Numbered from the stretch's first letter, positions 30,973 through 39,850 are shown. The stretch: 40,881 nucleotides of DNA from Beijerinckiaceae bacterium (GCA_947478455.1 CANJWR010000017.1:1-40881); one strand, 5' to 3'. Notes: generated from the sequence alone by a model not told the origin. Made by a program: numbers and translations.

Positions 30973-32211
30973 TTAAACCACGTCCTTCATGTCCTTCGGA
31001 GCGGTCGACTTGTCGTACCACTTCGGGTCCATGCGGCATTCGACGCCGTTGCGCTTCAGCGTCTCTTCGTATTCGCGGCGCAGATACGGATCTTCCATGT
31101 AGTACGGAATGGCCGTGCCGCCCTTGTCGAGATCGATCGCCGTATAGTCGGTGTGCTTCTCGCCCGGCGCACCCGGATCGCGGCCCGGATTGTGCGGGCC
31201 AAACCAAGCGGTGAGGCGGAAATCGTCTTTCGAGACGCTGAAGTGCTGATGATACCAGCGCGCGCCACCGGGCGCCGCCGTCACCATGCCGACAGGTTCG
31301 TAATCGAGACGACGCACTTCGTTGGCGAAGCCGTCCTTCCACGGCGTCGGGCCGCAACGCTCCGGCCACGAATAGGTGTAGCCTTTGCCTTTCAGGCAGA
31401 TCAGGATCGCCGCCGACGTGTGCGCATGGGCCTTCGAATAGCGACCGTTTTCGTGCTGACCGATCCAGAAATAAAACTGGTTATTGGTCATGAACGGTTC
31501 AACGCGGCGATAGCCGACCGAGCGACGGTTATCGAGCGGCAGTTCGCAATTGATCACGTCCGGGATGAAGTTGGTGCGGCGCATGGCGAGGCCGCGCACC
31601 GGATCGGACTCGATGTCGTCCTTCGCCTTGAAGAAATCTTCCGCTCCCGAGAAGCGATCCTTGAACACGAAGGGATTGTTGAAGATCGCGTCGACGTTGT
31701 TGATCATGTTCATGATGTTCGGCGCGGTCGTGCCGGCCAGCAGCAAAGCGCCGCCCGAAGTCGCGTTGACGATGCGATGCATGGCGTTCATCGGGATCGA
31801 GAACATCGAGCCCTTCTGCCATTCGAAGATGTGCTTCTTCGATTCGCCGTCGAGCCAGACTTCCGTCGAGCCGCGGCCTTCGATCACGAGGAAGATTTCC
31901 TCGTACATGTGCTTTTCGGGGTTCAGAGCGCCGCCCGGCGGCACTTCCACCACATAGCAGCCCCACTTGGTCTCGGTGCCGTAAAGCTGGATGAAGTGGC
32001 CCTTGCCGCCTGTGCGCTTCCACGGGAATAGCGGCAGATTCTGCACCTTCGAGATGCCGATGTCGCGAAACACCGGAATGCCTTCGGATTCCATCCAGGC
32101 GTCGTAGGGGGTGGGCTGCTTCTTGAACTCGCCGAGACCGGCTTTCTTCATGCCTGCCGGCTCGTGCCAGTGCTGGGCCTTGTCGCTGGCGTCCTTGGGA
32201 TCATGCGGCAT
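30973..32211 (-). CDS. Bicupin dioxygenase-like protein
   Basis: 412-aa protein with two cupin domains, in size and order like gentisate-type ring-cleavage dioxygenases. In the first (approx. 80-160) the metal motif is NPEKHMYEEIFLVIEG, with His101 and Glu104/105 but Glu99 where the first His of HxH is expected, and the second motif GSMFSIPMNAMHRIVN gives His145. The second domain (~255-335) has AHAHTSAAILI (His262/His264) and WYHQHF (His321/His323) but lacks the usual Glu. The metal site could be in one domain only. No signal peptide. GGAGGA precedes the ATG. It is divergent from the secreted hydrolase gene and may act on a ring acid (inference). Confidence 0.82.
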   Translation of the reverse strand: MPHDPKDASDKAQHWHEPAGMKKAGLGEFKKQPTPYDAWMESEGIPVFRDIGISKVQNLPLFPWKRTGGKGHFIQLYGTETKWGCYVVEVPPGGALNPEKHMYEEIFLVIEGRGSTEVWLDGESKKHIFEWQKGSMFSIPMNAMHRIVNATSGGALLLAGTTAPNIMNMINNVDAIFNNPFVFKDRFSGAEDFFKAKDDIESDPVRGLAMRRTNFIPDVINCELPLDNRRSVGYRRVEPFMTNNQFYFWIGQHENGRYSKAHAHTSAAILICLKGKGYTYSWPERCGPTPWKDGFANEVRRLDYEPVGMVTAAPGGARWYHQHFSVSKDDFRLTAWFGPHNPGRDPGAPGEKHTDYTAIDLDKGGTAIPYYMEDPYLRREYEETLKRNGVECRMDPKWYDKSTAPKDMKDVV

Positions 32212-32448
32212 GGAAGTCCTCCGGTCTGGATATTGGAAACAGGCGGCGAAGGCGGAAATCATCCCGCGCATACGCCGCGATGTCTCGGAAAAATTCGCGG
32301 CTCGTCGGGCTTGCAGGCTCGACGACTGCCGGGTGTTTGAGCCAAAGCGCCGGGCCTGTCAATAAAGTCGCGGCGGCGGCTGGACCCCGGATTCCGACGA
32401 GCCTAATGTAACGTCCAATTAATCATACCGAATATTCGGGAGGACTTC

Positions 32449-33783
32449 ATGGCCGGCCATTTTTCGCTCCGTTCGATAGCTCTGGCCGCAGCCTTAACCG
32501 GTGGGGCGTTACCGGCGTCAGCCGCCCACAAGGAGACGTTTCTCACTCTGCTGCCATCTGTGCCGGCCATGATTTACGAGCCGGCGACGCCGGGTCCGAA
32601 GGCCAAGGTCGGGCTGGTCACCATCCATCCCTATTCGGGCTACATCACCCACGCGAGCTGCGCCAACATGTCTGAGCGCGGCTATGTGGTGATGTGTTCG
32701 AACACGCCCTACACGAACAACCAGTATGGCTATCCGGCGGTCGAGAAAATGTTTCCGACCATCAAGGCGGCCATTGAGCGTGTTAAGAAGGTCCCGGGCG
32801 TCGAGAAGGTCGTCCTCATCGGTCATAGCGCAGCCGCGCAGATGATGACCTACTACCAGAACATCGCCCAGAACGGTTCCGCCGCCTGCAAGGGGCCGGA
32901 AAAGCTGCTGCCGTGCGAAGACGCCATGGTCCGCGATCTGCCGAAGGTGGATGGAATTGTGCTGCTGGACCCGCATCTGGGCGAAGCCTTCGCGACGCTC
33001 ACCTATATCGATCCGGCCATCGACGATGGCGCAAAGCCGGGTTCTCGCATCAAGGCGCTCGATCTTTACGACCCGGCCAACGGCTACGATCCGCAAAAGC
33101 GCACCGCCAACTACCCGGAAGACTTCCGCCGCGCCTTTCTGGCGGCGCAGGCCGGCCGTAACGCCAAGCTCATCGGCGAGGCGCAGGCGCTGCTCGAAAA
33201 GATTAGCCAAAAGGCGCCGGGAATGTTTCCCGACGACATGCCCTTCGTGGTGCCGGGCGGAACGTCAGCGCGCCTCTGGCAGCCGGATACGGGGCTTTTG
33301 AAGAAGACAAAAAAGACCTACCGGCTGCTCAAGGCCGACGGGACGAACCCCACAGAAATTCTGTCGTCCGTGCGGGTGTCATCAGGCAACGCCGCCGAGG
33401 CCCGCGGTTACGGGTCCGTGCTGCAGGTTTCGGTCAAAAACTTTCTGGGCGCCCACGCTGTGCGCACCACACCGGACTACAATCAGACCGAGGACGACCT
33501 GACCGGCGTCGATTGGGCCTCGTCCAATTCCAGCACGCTCCCCAACGTGAAGGGCGTCACGGTTCCGCTGCTGATCGAGGTCATGACCGGCCACTATTTC
33601 CTGCGACCGGGCGAGATGATCCTCGAGGCAGCCGGCAGCGCCGACAAGGAAATGATCGGCATCGAGGGCGCAACTCACGGCTTCACTCCCTGCGCGCCAT
33701 GTGGGCCCACTCCGACCCACTATGGCGACACCGTGAAGCGCACCTTCGACTACATGGACAGCTGGCTGGCGAAGCGGTTCTAG
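32449..33783 (+). CDS. Secreted alpha/beta hydrolase-like protein
   Basis: 444 aa with a signal peptide (residues 1-26, ending PASAAH). The strand and turn VGLVTIHPYSGYITH (54-68) and the nucleophile region VVLIGHSAAAQM (121-132, Ser127) give a GxSxA elbow rather than the classic GxSxG. The late phrase IEGATHGFTPC supplies a likely catalytic His, and Asp in LLDPHLG may be the acid. Cysteines in ACKGPEKLLPCED and PCAPCGP suggest disulfides, consistent with export. The substrate is unknown. TCGGGAGGACTTC precedes the ATG. It converges with the Flp pilin gene. Confidence 0.82.
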   Translation: MAGHFSLRSIALAAALTGGALPASAAHKETFLTLLPSVPAMIYEPATPGPKAKVGLVTIHPYSGYITHASCANMSERGYVVMCSNTPYTNNQYGYPAVEKMFPTIKAAIERVKKVPGVEKVVLIGHSAAAQMMTYYQNIAQNGSAACKGPEKLLPCEDAMVRDLPKVDGIVLLDPHLGEAFATLTYIDPAIDDGAKPGSRIKALDLYDPANGYDPQKRTANYPEDFRRAFLAAQAGRNAKLIGEAQALLEKISQKAPGMFPDDMPFVVPGGTSARLWQPDTGLLKKTKKTYRLLKADGTNPTEILSSVRVSSGNAAEARGYGSVLQVSVKNFLGAHAVRTTPDYNQTEDDLTGVDWASSNSSTLPNVKGVTVPLLIEVMTGHYFLRPGEMILEAAGSADKEMIGIEGATHGFTPCAPCGPTPTHYGDTVKRTFDYMDSWLAKRF

Positions 33784-33809
33784 GCCGTTCGAGCCATATC
33801 CCGGCCAGA

Positions 33810-33974
33810 TTATTTCAGGGCGTTGCCGATCGTCTTGAACTGGTTCGAGACTTTGGTGCCAACAGCCGTGACGGCTGTGATGACCACGACGCCGATCAAG
33901 CCGGCAATGAGACCGTATTCGATGGCGGTCGCGCCGCTTTCGTTGCTGATGAAATTCGTGATTATTCGACGCAT
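33810..33974 (-). CDS. flp: Flp-type (class IVb) pilin subunit
   Basis: 54-aa prepilin. The leader MRRIITNFISNESG is followed by ATAIEYGLIAGLIGVVVI (residues 15-32), the Flp processing and assembly signature with Gly14 before the cut and Glu19 at +5 followed by Tyr. The hydrophobic stretch continues to about residue 39, then a short polar tail KVSNQFKTIGNALK. A leader peptidase (CpaA/TadV) would remove the leader, and the Tad machine would polymerise the subunit into an adhesive pilus. No tad/cpa genes are in the window. AGGAG precedes the ATG. Its nearest same-strand neighbour is the TPR membrane protein, ~180 bp upstream. Confidence 0.93.
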   Translation of the reverse strand: MRRIITNFISNESGATAIEYGLIAGLIGVVVITAVTAVGTKVSNQFKTIGNALK

Positions 33975-34155
33975 CTGAAAACTCCTGAAAGTTCAAGCCG
34001 TTGGAAGCTGACGGCCCACTGTCATCGAAACTAGGGCGAGCGTTCTAACGATTGGTTGATCCGATTGTAGATACCCCGGTGGATTAACCCTGACTCGTCA
34101 GGCCATGCAGGGGTGAAACATGTTACACGCAGCAAATTCAGTGGTTTAATATGGT

Positions 34156-35952
34156 TTACGGCGTCTTGACGACGCCCTGTCCGACCTGGATCCGGGCGTC
34201 GGCCAGGAGCCTATCGCGGACTTCTGCGGACATTTGCCATCGGTCGAGCATGGCGCGCGGATCTTTTGCAAAGCCCGGAAAGGCCTTGTTCATCAATTTC
34301 AATTCGCGACCGGCGGCAATCGCATCGCCTTTTTGGCGATAGATAATGATCCGCGCCAGATTTCCGAGCGGCGTTTGGGACACGCCGTTGCGCATCGCGA
34401 TGCGCGCCGCGCTGTCCTGGTCATTGTCCAGATAGGCGCCGAGAAACAGAAAGAAGTCCTGCCAGCTCGGGCGCGCCGAATTGGTGGCGGCGGCCTGCTC
34501 GACAAGCGAACGGCCTTCCCTGACGTTCCCACGAAGCAGATGCGCGGCACCCACCCGGGCCAGCGTGTCGGACGCATAGGGGTTCAATTCCACAGCGGTT
34601 CGGGCCTCGTCGAATGCATCGTCAAAGCGTCCCGAAGCAAAGCGAACCCAGAACTTCGCCGCATGCATGCGGCCCTTGGATGGCGCGATCCGCGTTGCAT
34701 CGTGAGTCAGATCGCGGGCTTGCTCCAGCGGGTCTGCCTGAGCGCTGTCATTCAGGCCATATTGCCACTCGGCAACGTCCAGATAAGAAAGAGCAGCCAT
34801 CCCGGAAGCGAAATCCGTGTCAGTCGCGAGCGTTTTCTTCAGACAGGAACGGGCTTCCGCGAAATTGGCCACTGTCGGTTCATCCAGCGCGTCATAGGCC
34901 AGCACAACGCACCCAAATCCAGTCCGGAGTTCGGGGGAATCGTTCATGCGGCTGCGAAGGTCGGCGAATATCGCCCCATAGGACTGAGCGATGGTCGTTG
35001 TCAGGCGAACGACGGCTTCTGGTCGGCCCCCCTGTGTGAGTTCGCGAACCGGAATGTTTTCATAGCGGCTTGCCCAGACGATCTCAGCCGGAGTTCCCGC
35101 CGCCTGTCGGACCATCCTGAAGGAGAGGGAAACGCTGTCCGCCGACATGTAGGACATGCGCCCCGTCAGACGATAATCCGACGCCGGAGCCTGCTGGGCG
35201 GCCTCGACAATCCGAGGATTCTCAAACAGGCTCAATGTATCCTGAATATCGTGAGTGAGCCGGCGAGAGGATTCGACGGCCGCAGCGTCCGACGACCATG
35301 GCTCAACCGGATCTACCGTCAGGGTCACCCGCGAATCCACGACGCCCGAACGTGGCGGCGGGGCTGAGTCCGTCAGTTCCGGCAAGGGCGAGGGGACCAT
35401 GGCTGGCAGCACCCATGCGAGGGCGATGGTCGAAATCAGCAGTGGCCCCGAGAGAAGCATGGCGGGACGGACATAGCTTCGTTTTGGAGGCTGGATGAAA
35501 AACCGGGGGGCTTCCACGACCGACGTTGGAAAATGGCCTTCTGCGGCGGGGATTTCCGAAGTCGCCGGGCTCGCAGCATCCAGAGCACTGGCGAATGCGA
35601 CCGTGGTCGCAGGGTTCCGGATGAATTCCGGCACATAGGAACCACGGTTCAGGCGGAATTGCAGCGGCTCGCTCGCTCCGGGGCCAGAATTGTAATTTTC
35701 AAGGATTCGGCGAAGCCTCAGAGCCTCGACCCGGACAATTGAGCTCTTCTGCGGATCGAAATCCGCATCTCGTCCGAAAAGGCTGGTGGCTATCGTAAAG
35801 GCCTTGATCCGCCCGGCGCGGCCAGCCAGTGTTTCCTCGACCAGAAATTCGAGCAGACCCCTTTGCCGGGGTGCGGCAGCCAGCTCCGGGCTGGCGATCA
35901 ATCGTGCGAGCGTGTCGCGGACTTCCGGTTCGTTCCAGGATTTCGCGTGCAT
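34156..35952 (-). CDS. Single-pass membrane TPR protein with N-terminal helical DNA-binding-like domain
   Basis: 598 aa. The N-terminal ~110 residues (LIASPELAAAPRQRGLLEFL, then ETLAGRAGRIKAFTIA and IVRVEALRLRRILENYN) resemble the winged-helix-like domain found at the head of rhizobial TPR/adenylate-cyclase-like proteins; the function of that domain is unproved here. A membrane segment lies near residues 165-185 (LLSGPLLISTIALAWVLPAM). A periplasmic beta-rich part follows (~200-330). The C-terminal half is TPR-like, with ARTAVELNPYASDTLARVGA and FVRFASGRFDDAFDEA-type repeats. A plan of cytosolic DNA-binding head, membrane helix and periplasmic sensor fits a ToxR-like one-component regulator (inference). 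It may govern the Flp pilin next to it. No close partner is seen. Confidence 0.8.
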   Translation of the reverse strand: MHAKSWNEPEVRDTLARLIASPELAAAPRQRGLLEFLVEETLAGRAGRIKAFTIATSLFGRDADFDPQKSSIVRVEALRLRRILENYNSGPGASEPLQFRLNRGSYVPEFIRNPATTVAFASALDAASPATSEIPAAEGHFPTSVVEAPRFFIQPPKRSYVRPAMLLSGPLLISTIALAWVLPAMVPSPLPELTDSAPPPRSGVVDSRVTLTVDPVEPWSSDAAAVESSRRLTHDIQDTLSLFENPRIVEAAQQAPASDYRLTGRMSYMSADSVSLSFRMVRQAAGTPAEIVWASRYENIPVRELTQGGRPEAVVRLTTTIAQSYGAIFADLRSRMNDSPELRTGFGCVVLAYDALDEPTVANFAEARSCLKKTLATDTDFASGMAALSYLDVAEWQYGLNDSAQADPLEQARDLTHDATRIAPSKGRMHAAKFWVRFASGRFDDAFDEARTAVELNPYASDTLARVGAAHLLRGNVREGRSLVEQAAATNSARPSWQDFFLFLGAYLDNDQDSAARIAMRNGVSQTPLGNLARIIIYRQKGDAIAAGRELKLMNKAFPGFAKDPRAMLDRWQMSAEVRDRLLADARIQVGQGVVKTP

Positions 35953-36281
35953 GTCCCCGCGTCCTGTTGTTGCCGGCGACGGTTTGGATCACTCTGGCCT
36001 TTCCGGCCGACAACGCATTGGGGGCGTCGCTTTCGCGGACTTGGCTGTGGAAAAACAGCCTAGCCCTTCAGGGCCTAAGAATTGCTGAAGGTTCGGCAAA
36101 TCCATATTGTTGGCAAAAGGGTTCGTCCCGCTTTGGACCGGGCATTCAACCCGCACAAAATCTCCGGCTCCGACTGAATCCCATTCCTGAAGATTCCGAT
36201 TGACTCACCCGCCCGGTTACGCGAACGGTCGCGCGAATTGCTGCCGGTCTTCCGGCGGCCTAACAGACATGACGGGCGGAT
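35953..36281. other. Divergent intergenic region with hairpin
   Basis: 329 bp between the divergent TPR-protein and His-rich EutA-like genes; no ORF of coding character was found. A 7-bp hairpin CTGCCGG/CCGGCGG with a TCTT loop lies at 36241-36258, some 23 bp before the EutA-like start, where it could mask ribosome binding. A TTGACT hexamer at 36200 has no good -10 partner. Promoters for both genes must be here but cannot be placed surely. Confidence 0.4.
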
Positions 36282-38033
36282 ATGGCTGAAGACGAGGACA
36301 ACAAGCAGGATGCCGGTCACAAGATGGCCGATCACGTCTATGGCCAGACCTTCCAGCACGAGCACGACGAGGACGCCGACCACGAACACGATGAGTGGGA
36401 AAGCGACGGTCCGTTGGAGGAAAACCCTCTCTGGATCGCCGATAACGTCACCCTGACGACCGTCGGCATAGATATCGGCTCCTCCGGGACGCAGGTGATC
36501 TTTTCGAAAATCCGTCTGCGTCGCCTCGCCGAAGACCTGACCAGCCGGTACTATGTTGTGTCCCGCGACACCATTTATCTGTCGCCCGTTTCGCTGACGC
36601 CCTATGCGAGCGAAACCCGTATCGACGACGTGAAGCTGCGCCAGATTATCGACGACGCCTATAATGGTGCGGGCGTCGAGAAGAAGGACATCGACACCGG
36701 CGCTGTCATCCTTACCGGAGAGGCCCTGCGGCGCGAAAACGCCCAGGCGATTTCCACTATGCTGGCGGAAGCCGGCGGTGAATTCGTCTGCGCCACTGCC
36801 GGCCACCACATGGAATCCATGCTGGCCGCCTATGGATCAGGCGCTTCGGCCGCCTCGCTCGAAGGCCAGATGCGCGTCCTCAACGTGGACATCGGCGGCG
36901 GCACCACCAAGCTCGGCCTGATCCAGGGCGGCAAGGTGATGGTCACAGCGGCAGTCCACATCGGCGGCCGCCTGCAGGTGGTCGACGAAAACTTCAAGAT
37001 CGTTCGTCTCGATCCCGCCGGCCGCACCCATGCGCGCCGCGCCGGCTTCGACTGGAAGCTCGGCGACACGGTAACTTCCGAACAGCTCGACAAGGTGGCC
37101 GACGTCATGGCCGACACGCTGGTGGCGGCGCTCAAGGCCCGTCCCATCCCGCATGATGTCGGGCATCTCTATCTGACCGATCCGATCGAGGACTTCGGCC
37201 AGCTCGGCGGCATCATGTTCTCGGGCGGCGTAGCCGAATATATTTACGGTCGCGAGGAGCGCGATTTCGGCGACATGGGCAAGCGGCTCGGAACCGCAAT
37301 CGCCCGCAAGGTTGCGGAAGGCAAGTTCCTGCCGTGGCCGATGCTGCCGGCGCGCGAATGTATCCGGGCCACGGCGCTGGGCGCCTCCGAGTACAGCGTC
37401 CAGCTGTCGGGCAACACCAGCTACATATCCAACCCGGGCAAGCTGCTGCCGCGCCGCAATCTGCAGGTGATTCAGCCGCCCTTCGAGCCCACGATGGAAG
37501 ACATCGACGCCGGCGCGCTGGCGAAAGCGATCATCTCGCACCGCAAGGCCTTCGAGCTGGAAGACGCCGAAACAGAAATCGCGCTGGCGCTTCGCTGGCT
37601 CGGCTCGCCGTCCTACGAGCGCATCCATGCTTTTGCACAGGGCATCCGCATTGGCCTCGCCGACAAGATCGACGCAAAAAAGCCGATCTATGTGATGCTG
37701 GACGGCGATGTGGCGCAGACTCTCGGCGCCTTGCTGCGCGAGGAGCTTCATGTGGAGAGCGAAATCCTCGTCATCGACGGCGTGATGCTGATGGATTTCG
37801 ACTATATCGATCTCGGCAAGGTGCGCGTGCCGTCCTTCACGGTGCCGGTGACGATCAAGTCGCTCGTCTTCAGCGAAGATCCGCGCGGACCGCGCGCCAA
37901 GGAAATCATTCACCATCGCAGCGAGGACGATCACGGGCACGATCATCATGGGCATGGGCACGGCCATCATCATCACCATGATCATGACCACGGTCACAAG
38001 CACGGGCACGATCACGGCGACCACAAGCACTAA
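36282..38033 (+). CDS. EutA-family reactivating-factor-like ATPase with His-rich N and C termini
   Basis: 583-aa EutA homologue. The ATPase core runs ~55-535: VGIDIGSSGTQVIFSK (phosphate-1), DTGAVILTGEALRRENAQAI, LNVDIGGGTTKLGLI (phosphate-2, ~200-214), FSGGVAEYIYGRE, GASEYSVQLSGNTSYI and VPVTIKSLVFSED near its end, all as in EutA. Added to this are an acidic/His N-terminal segment (~13-40, with HEHDEDADHEHDEW) and a C-terminal tail of ~42 residues holding 21 His among Gly/Asp/Lys, as in nickel- or cobalt-storing proteins such as HypB or CobW-type. No eutBC genes are nearby. It is 53 bp upstream of an ABC permease gene and likely cotranscribed with it, so a metal- or cofactor-related role is plausible (inference). 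Confidence 0.88.
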   Translation: MAEDEDNKQDAGHKMADHVYGQTFQHEHDEDADHEHDEWESDGPLEENPLWIADNVTLTTVGIDIGSSGTQVIFSKIRLRRLAEDLTSRYYVVSRDTIYLSPVSLTPYASETRIDDVKLRQIIDDAYNGAGVEKKDIDTGAVILTGEALRRENAQAISTMLAEAGGEFVCATAGHHMESMLAAYGSGASAASLEGQMRVLNVDIGGGTTKLGLIQGGKVMVTAAVHIGGRLQVVDENFKIVRLDPAGRTHARRAGFDWKLGDTVTSEQLDKVADVMADTLVAALKARPIPHDVGHLYLTDPIEDFGQLGGIMFSGGVAEYIYGREERDFGDMGKRLGTAIARKVAEGKFLPWPMLPARECIRATALGASEYSVQLSGNTSYISNPGKLLPRRNLQVIQPPFEPTMEDIDAGALAKAIISHRKAFELEDAETEIALALRWLGSPSYERIHAFAQGIRIGLADKIDAKKPIYVMLDGDVAQTLGALLREELHVESEILVIDGVMLMDFDYIDLGKVRVPSFTVPVTIKSLVFSEDPRGPRAKEIIHHRSEDDHGHDHHGHGHGHHHHHDHDHGHKHGHDHGDHKH

Positions 38034-38086
38034 AATAGCGCCGGAATTCAAAGCCCGGTAAGATCAGTCGCGACAGGGAGAGAATC

Positions 38087-39832
38087 TTGGCCGTCGCAGG
38101 GGAAATGTCCGGCTTGAGCCGTTCGCCCAGGAATACGGGCAACGGTTTCAAGAGCGAATGGGCGATCATGTCCGGCGCGGTCACGTTTGTGGCCTGGCTG
38201 ACGCTGATTCCGCTTGGGTTCCTCATCTGGCAGAGTTTCATGACGCCGCAGACGGCCGCCCGGCCGTCTGTCTTCACCCTGGGCAATTTCGCCGAGGCCT
38301 ATTCGAGTCCGGAAACGCTGACGCTGTTTTCCAATTCCCTGCAATTTGCATTGGGTACGGCCTTCTTCGCGCTCTTCGTGGGCACGCTTCTGGCGTGGAT
38401 GAGCGAGCGCACCAACACACCGTTCAAGTCGATTTTCTATGCGGCTTCGATTGTCCCGCTGATTGTGCCGGGCATTCTGTTCACGGTCTCTTGGATCATG
38501 CTTGCGAGCCCGAAGATCGGGCTTATCAATCTGGTGCTGCGCGGAATATTCGACACGGACTACACGTTCGTCGACGCCTACTCAATGTCGGGCATGATCA
38601 TCGTCGACGGACTGCATTATGCGCCGATCGCGTTCCTGCTGATGACGGCGGCGTTCCGCTCCATGGACCCTTCGCTCGAAGAGGCCGCCCTGATGAGCGG
38701 CGCATCGACCCCGCAGATTGCCTGGAAGATCACCCTGCGGCTGGCATGGCCGGCGGTTGCGGCCTCTTTCATGATCCTGTTCATCCGCTCTATTGAATCC
38801 TTTGAAGTTCCTGCGCTGCTGGGTCTTCCGGTGGGCATCCAGGTGTTCACCTCGTCGATTTACGAGGCGATCCATCGTTATCCCAGCAACGTCGGTCTGG
38901 CTTGTGCTTATGCGATAACCTTGCTGGCGATCACGTCCGTCGGCATCTGGTTCCAGTCGCGCATTGCCAGTCAGGGCAACAAATATTCCACCGTCACCGG
39001 CAAGGGGTTTCGTCCGCGGGTGATTGATCTCGGCCGCTGGCGCTACCTGATGGCGGCGATTTTTCTGACTTATGCGTTTTTCGCGATCCTGTTGCCGTTC
39101 TTCATTCTCGTATGGTCCTCCCTGCAACGATTTTACAGCGTACCGTCGATGGCGGCCCTGAAGAACGTATCACTGCGCGCCTATCAGTCGATCATCAGCT
39201 ATCCAAACGTGTCGGGCGCGGTCTGGAACAGCTTTGTACTTTCCATCGCCAGCGCCACCATCGTGATGGTGATGACGGCGATTCTGACGTGGATTGTGCT
39301 GCGCACCAAAATTCGCGGTCGCTGGCTTGTGGATAACATGGCTTCGCTGCCCATGGTCATCCCCGGGCTCGTCCTCGGCCTGTCGATCATGATCTGCTAC
39401 CTGACGGTGGGCGGCGGCATTTACGGTACGATCTGGATCTTGCTGATCGCCTATATTACGCGCTTTATTCCCTATGGAATGCGCTACAACACCACGTCCA
39501 TGGTGCAAATCCATCGTGAACTGGAAGAATCGGCCGCCATGAGCGGTGCGTCCTGGCTCCAGACGTTCTGGAGGATCGTGCTGCCGCTTCTGAAACCGGG
39601 TCTCGTGGCCGGATGGATCTACGTAGTTGTTGTGTCGATCCGTGAATTGTCGAGTTCAATCCTGCTATACAGCCCAGGGTCCGAGGTCGTTTCCATCATC
39701 ATTTGGGAGCTTTGGCAAAATGGGCAGTATGTGGAATTGTCCGCGTTTGGTGTTATGCTGATCGCGGCCCTGTTCGTCTTCACCCTGTTAGCGCAGGCGG
39801 CGAGCAGGCGGTATGGTATCAAGGAAACCTAA
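38087..39832 (+). CDS. ABC transporter permease, fused two-module FbpB type (second paralogue)
   Basis: 581-aa inner-membrane protein of about 12 helices. Coupling loops are EEAALMSGASTPQIAWKI and EESAAMSGASWLQTFWRI. The TTG at 38087 has GGGAG at good spacing and is preferred; the ATG six codons later (38105) has an AGGGG site too close to it. It is similar along its length to the permease at 17888-19651. It lies 53 bp after the His-rich EutA-like gene and 18 bp before the ATPase gene, so these three form one operon. Binding protein not seen; it may lie beyond the window. The ligand is unknown. Confidence 0.92.
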   Translation: MAVAGEMSGLSRSPRNTGNGFKSEWAIMSGAVTFVAWLTLIPLGFLIWQSFMTPQTAARPSVFTLGNFAEAYSSPETLTLFSNSLQFALGTAFFALFVGTLLAWMSERTNTPFKSIFYAASIVPLIVPGILFTVSWIMLASPKIGLINLVLRGIFDTDYTFVDAYSMSGMIIVDGLHYAPIAFLLMTAAFRSMDPSLEEAALMSGASTPQIAWKITLRLAWPAVAASFMILFIRSIESFEVPALLGLPVGIQVFTSSIYEAIHRYPSNVGLACAYAITLLAITSVGIWFQSRIASQGNKYSTVTGKGFRPRVIDLGRWRYLMAAIFLTYAFFAILLPFFILVWSSLQRFYSVPSMAALKNVSLRAYQSIISYPNVSGAVWNSFVLSIASATIVMVMTAILTWIVLRTKIRGRWLVDNMASLPMVIPGLVLGLSIMICYLTVGGGIYGTIWILLIAYITRFIPYGMRYNTTSMVQIHRELEESAAMSGASWLQTFWRIVLPLLKPGLVAGWIYVVVVSIRELSSSILLYSPGSEVVSIIIWELWQNGQYVELSAFGVMLIAALFVFTLLAQAASRRYGIKET

Positions 39833-39850
39833 AATCCCAGGGAGGAGCGT

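Noticed and set aside
30700-32031. 443-codon open frame on the + strand
   Set aside because: It is antisense to the bicupin gene and overlaps the end of the VOC gene; it has Arg/Asp-rich composition and no motif.
36269-36289. Six-codon leader ORF overlapping the start of the His-rich EutA-like gene
   Set aside because: No ribosome site and no sign of conservation can be seen; short overlaps of this kind occur by chance.
37914-38031. Short direct repeats in the His-codon stretch as a DNA repeat element
   Set aside because: The CAT/CAC-GGC/GAT pattern keeps the reading frame and is explained by the His-rich protein tail.
36837-38051. 404-codon open frame on the minus strand starting with a Val/Met-rich stretch
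   Set aside because: It is antisense to the EutA-like gene; the Val/Met-rich start is simply the complement of the His-rich tail codons.
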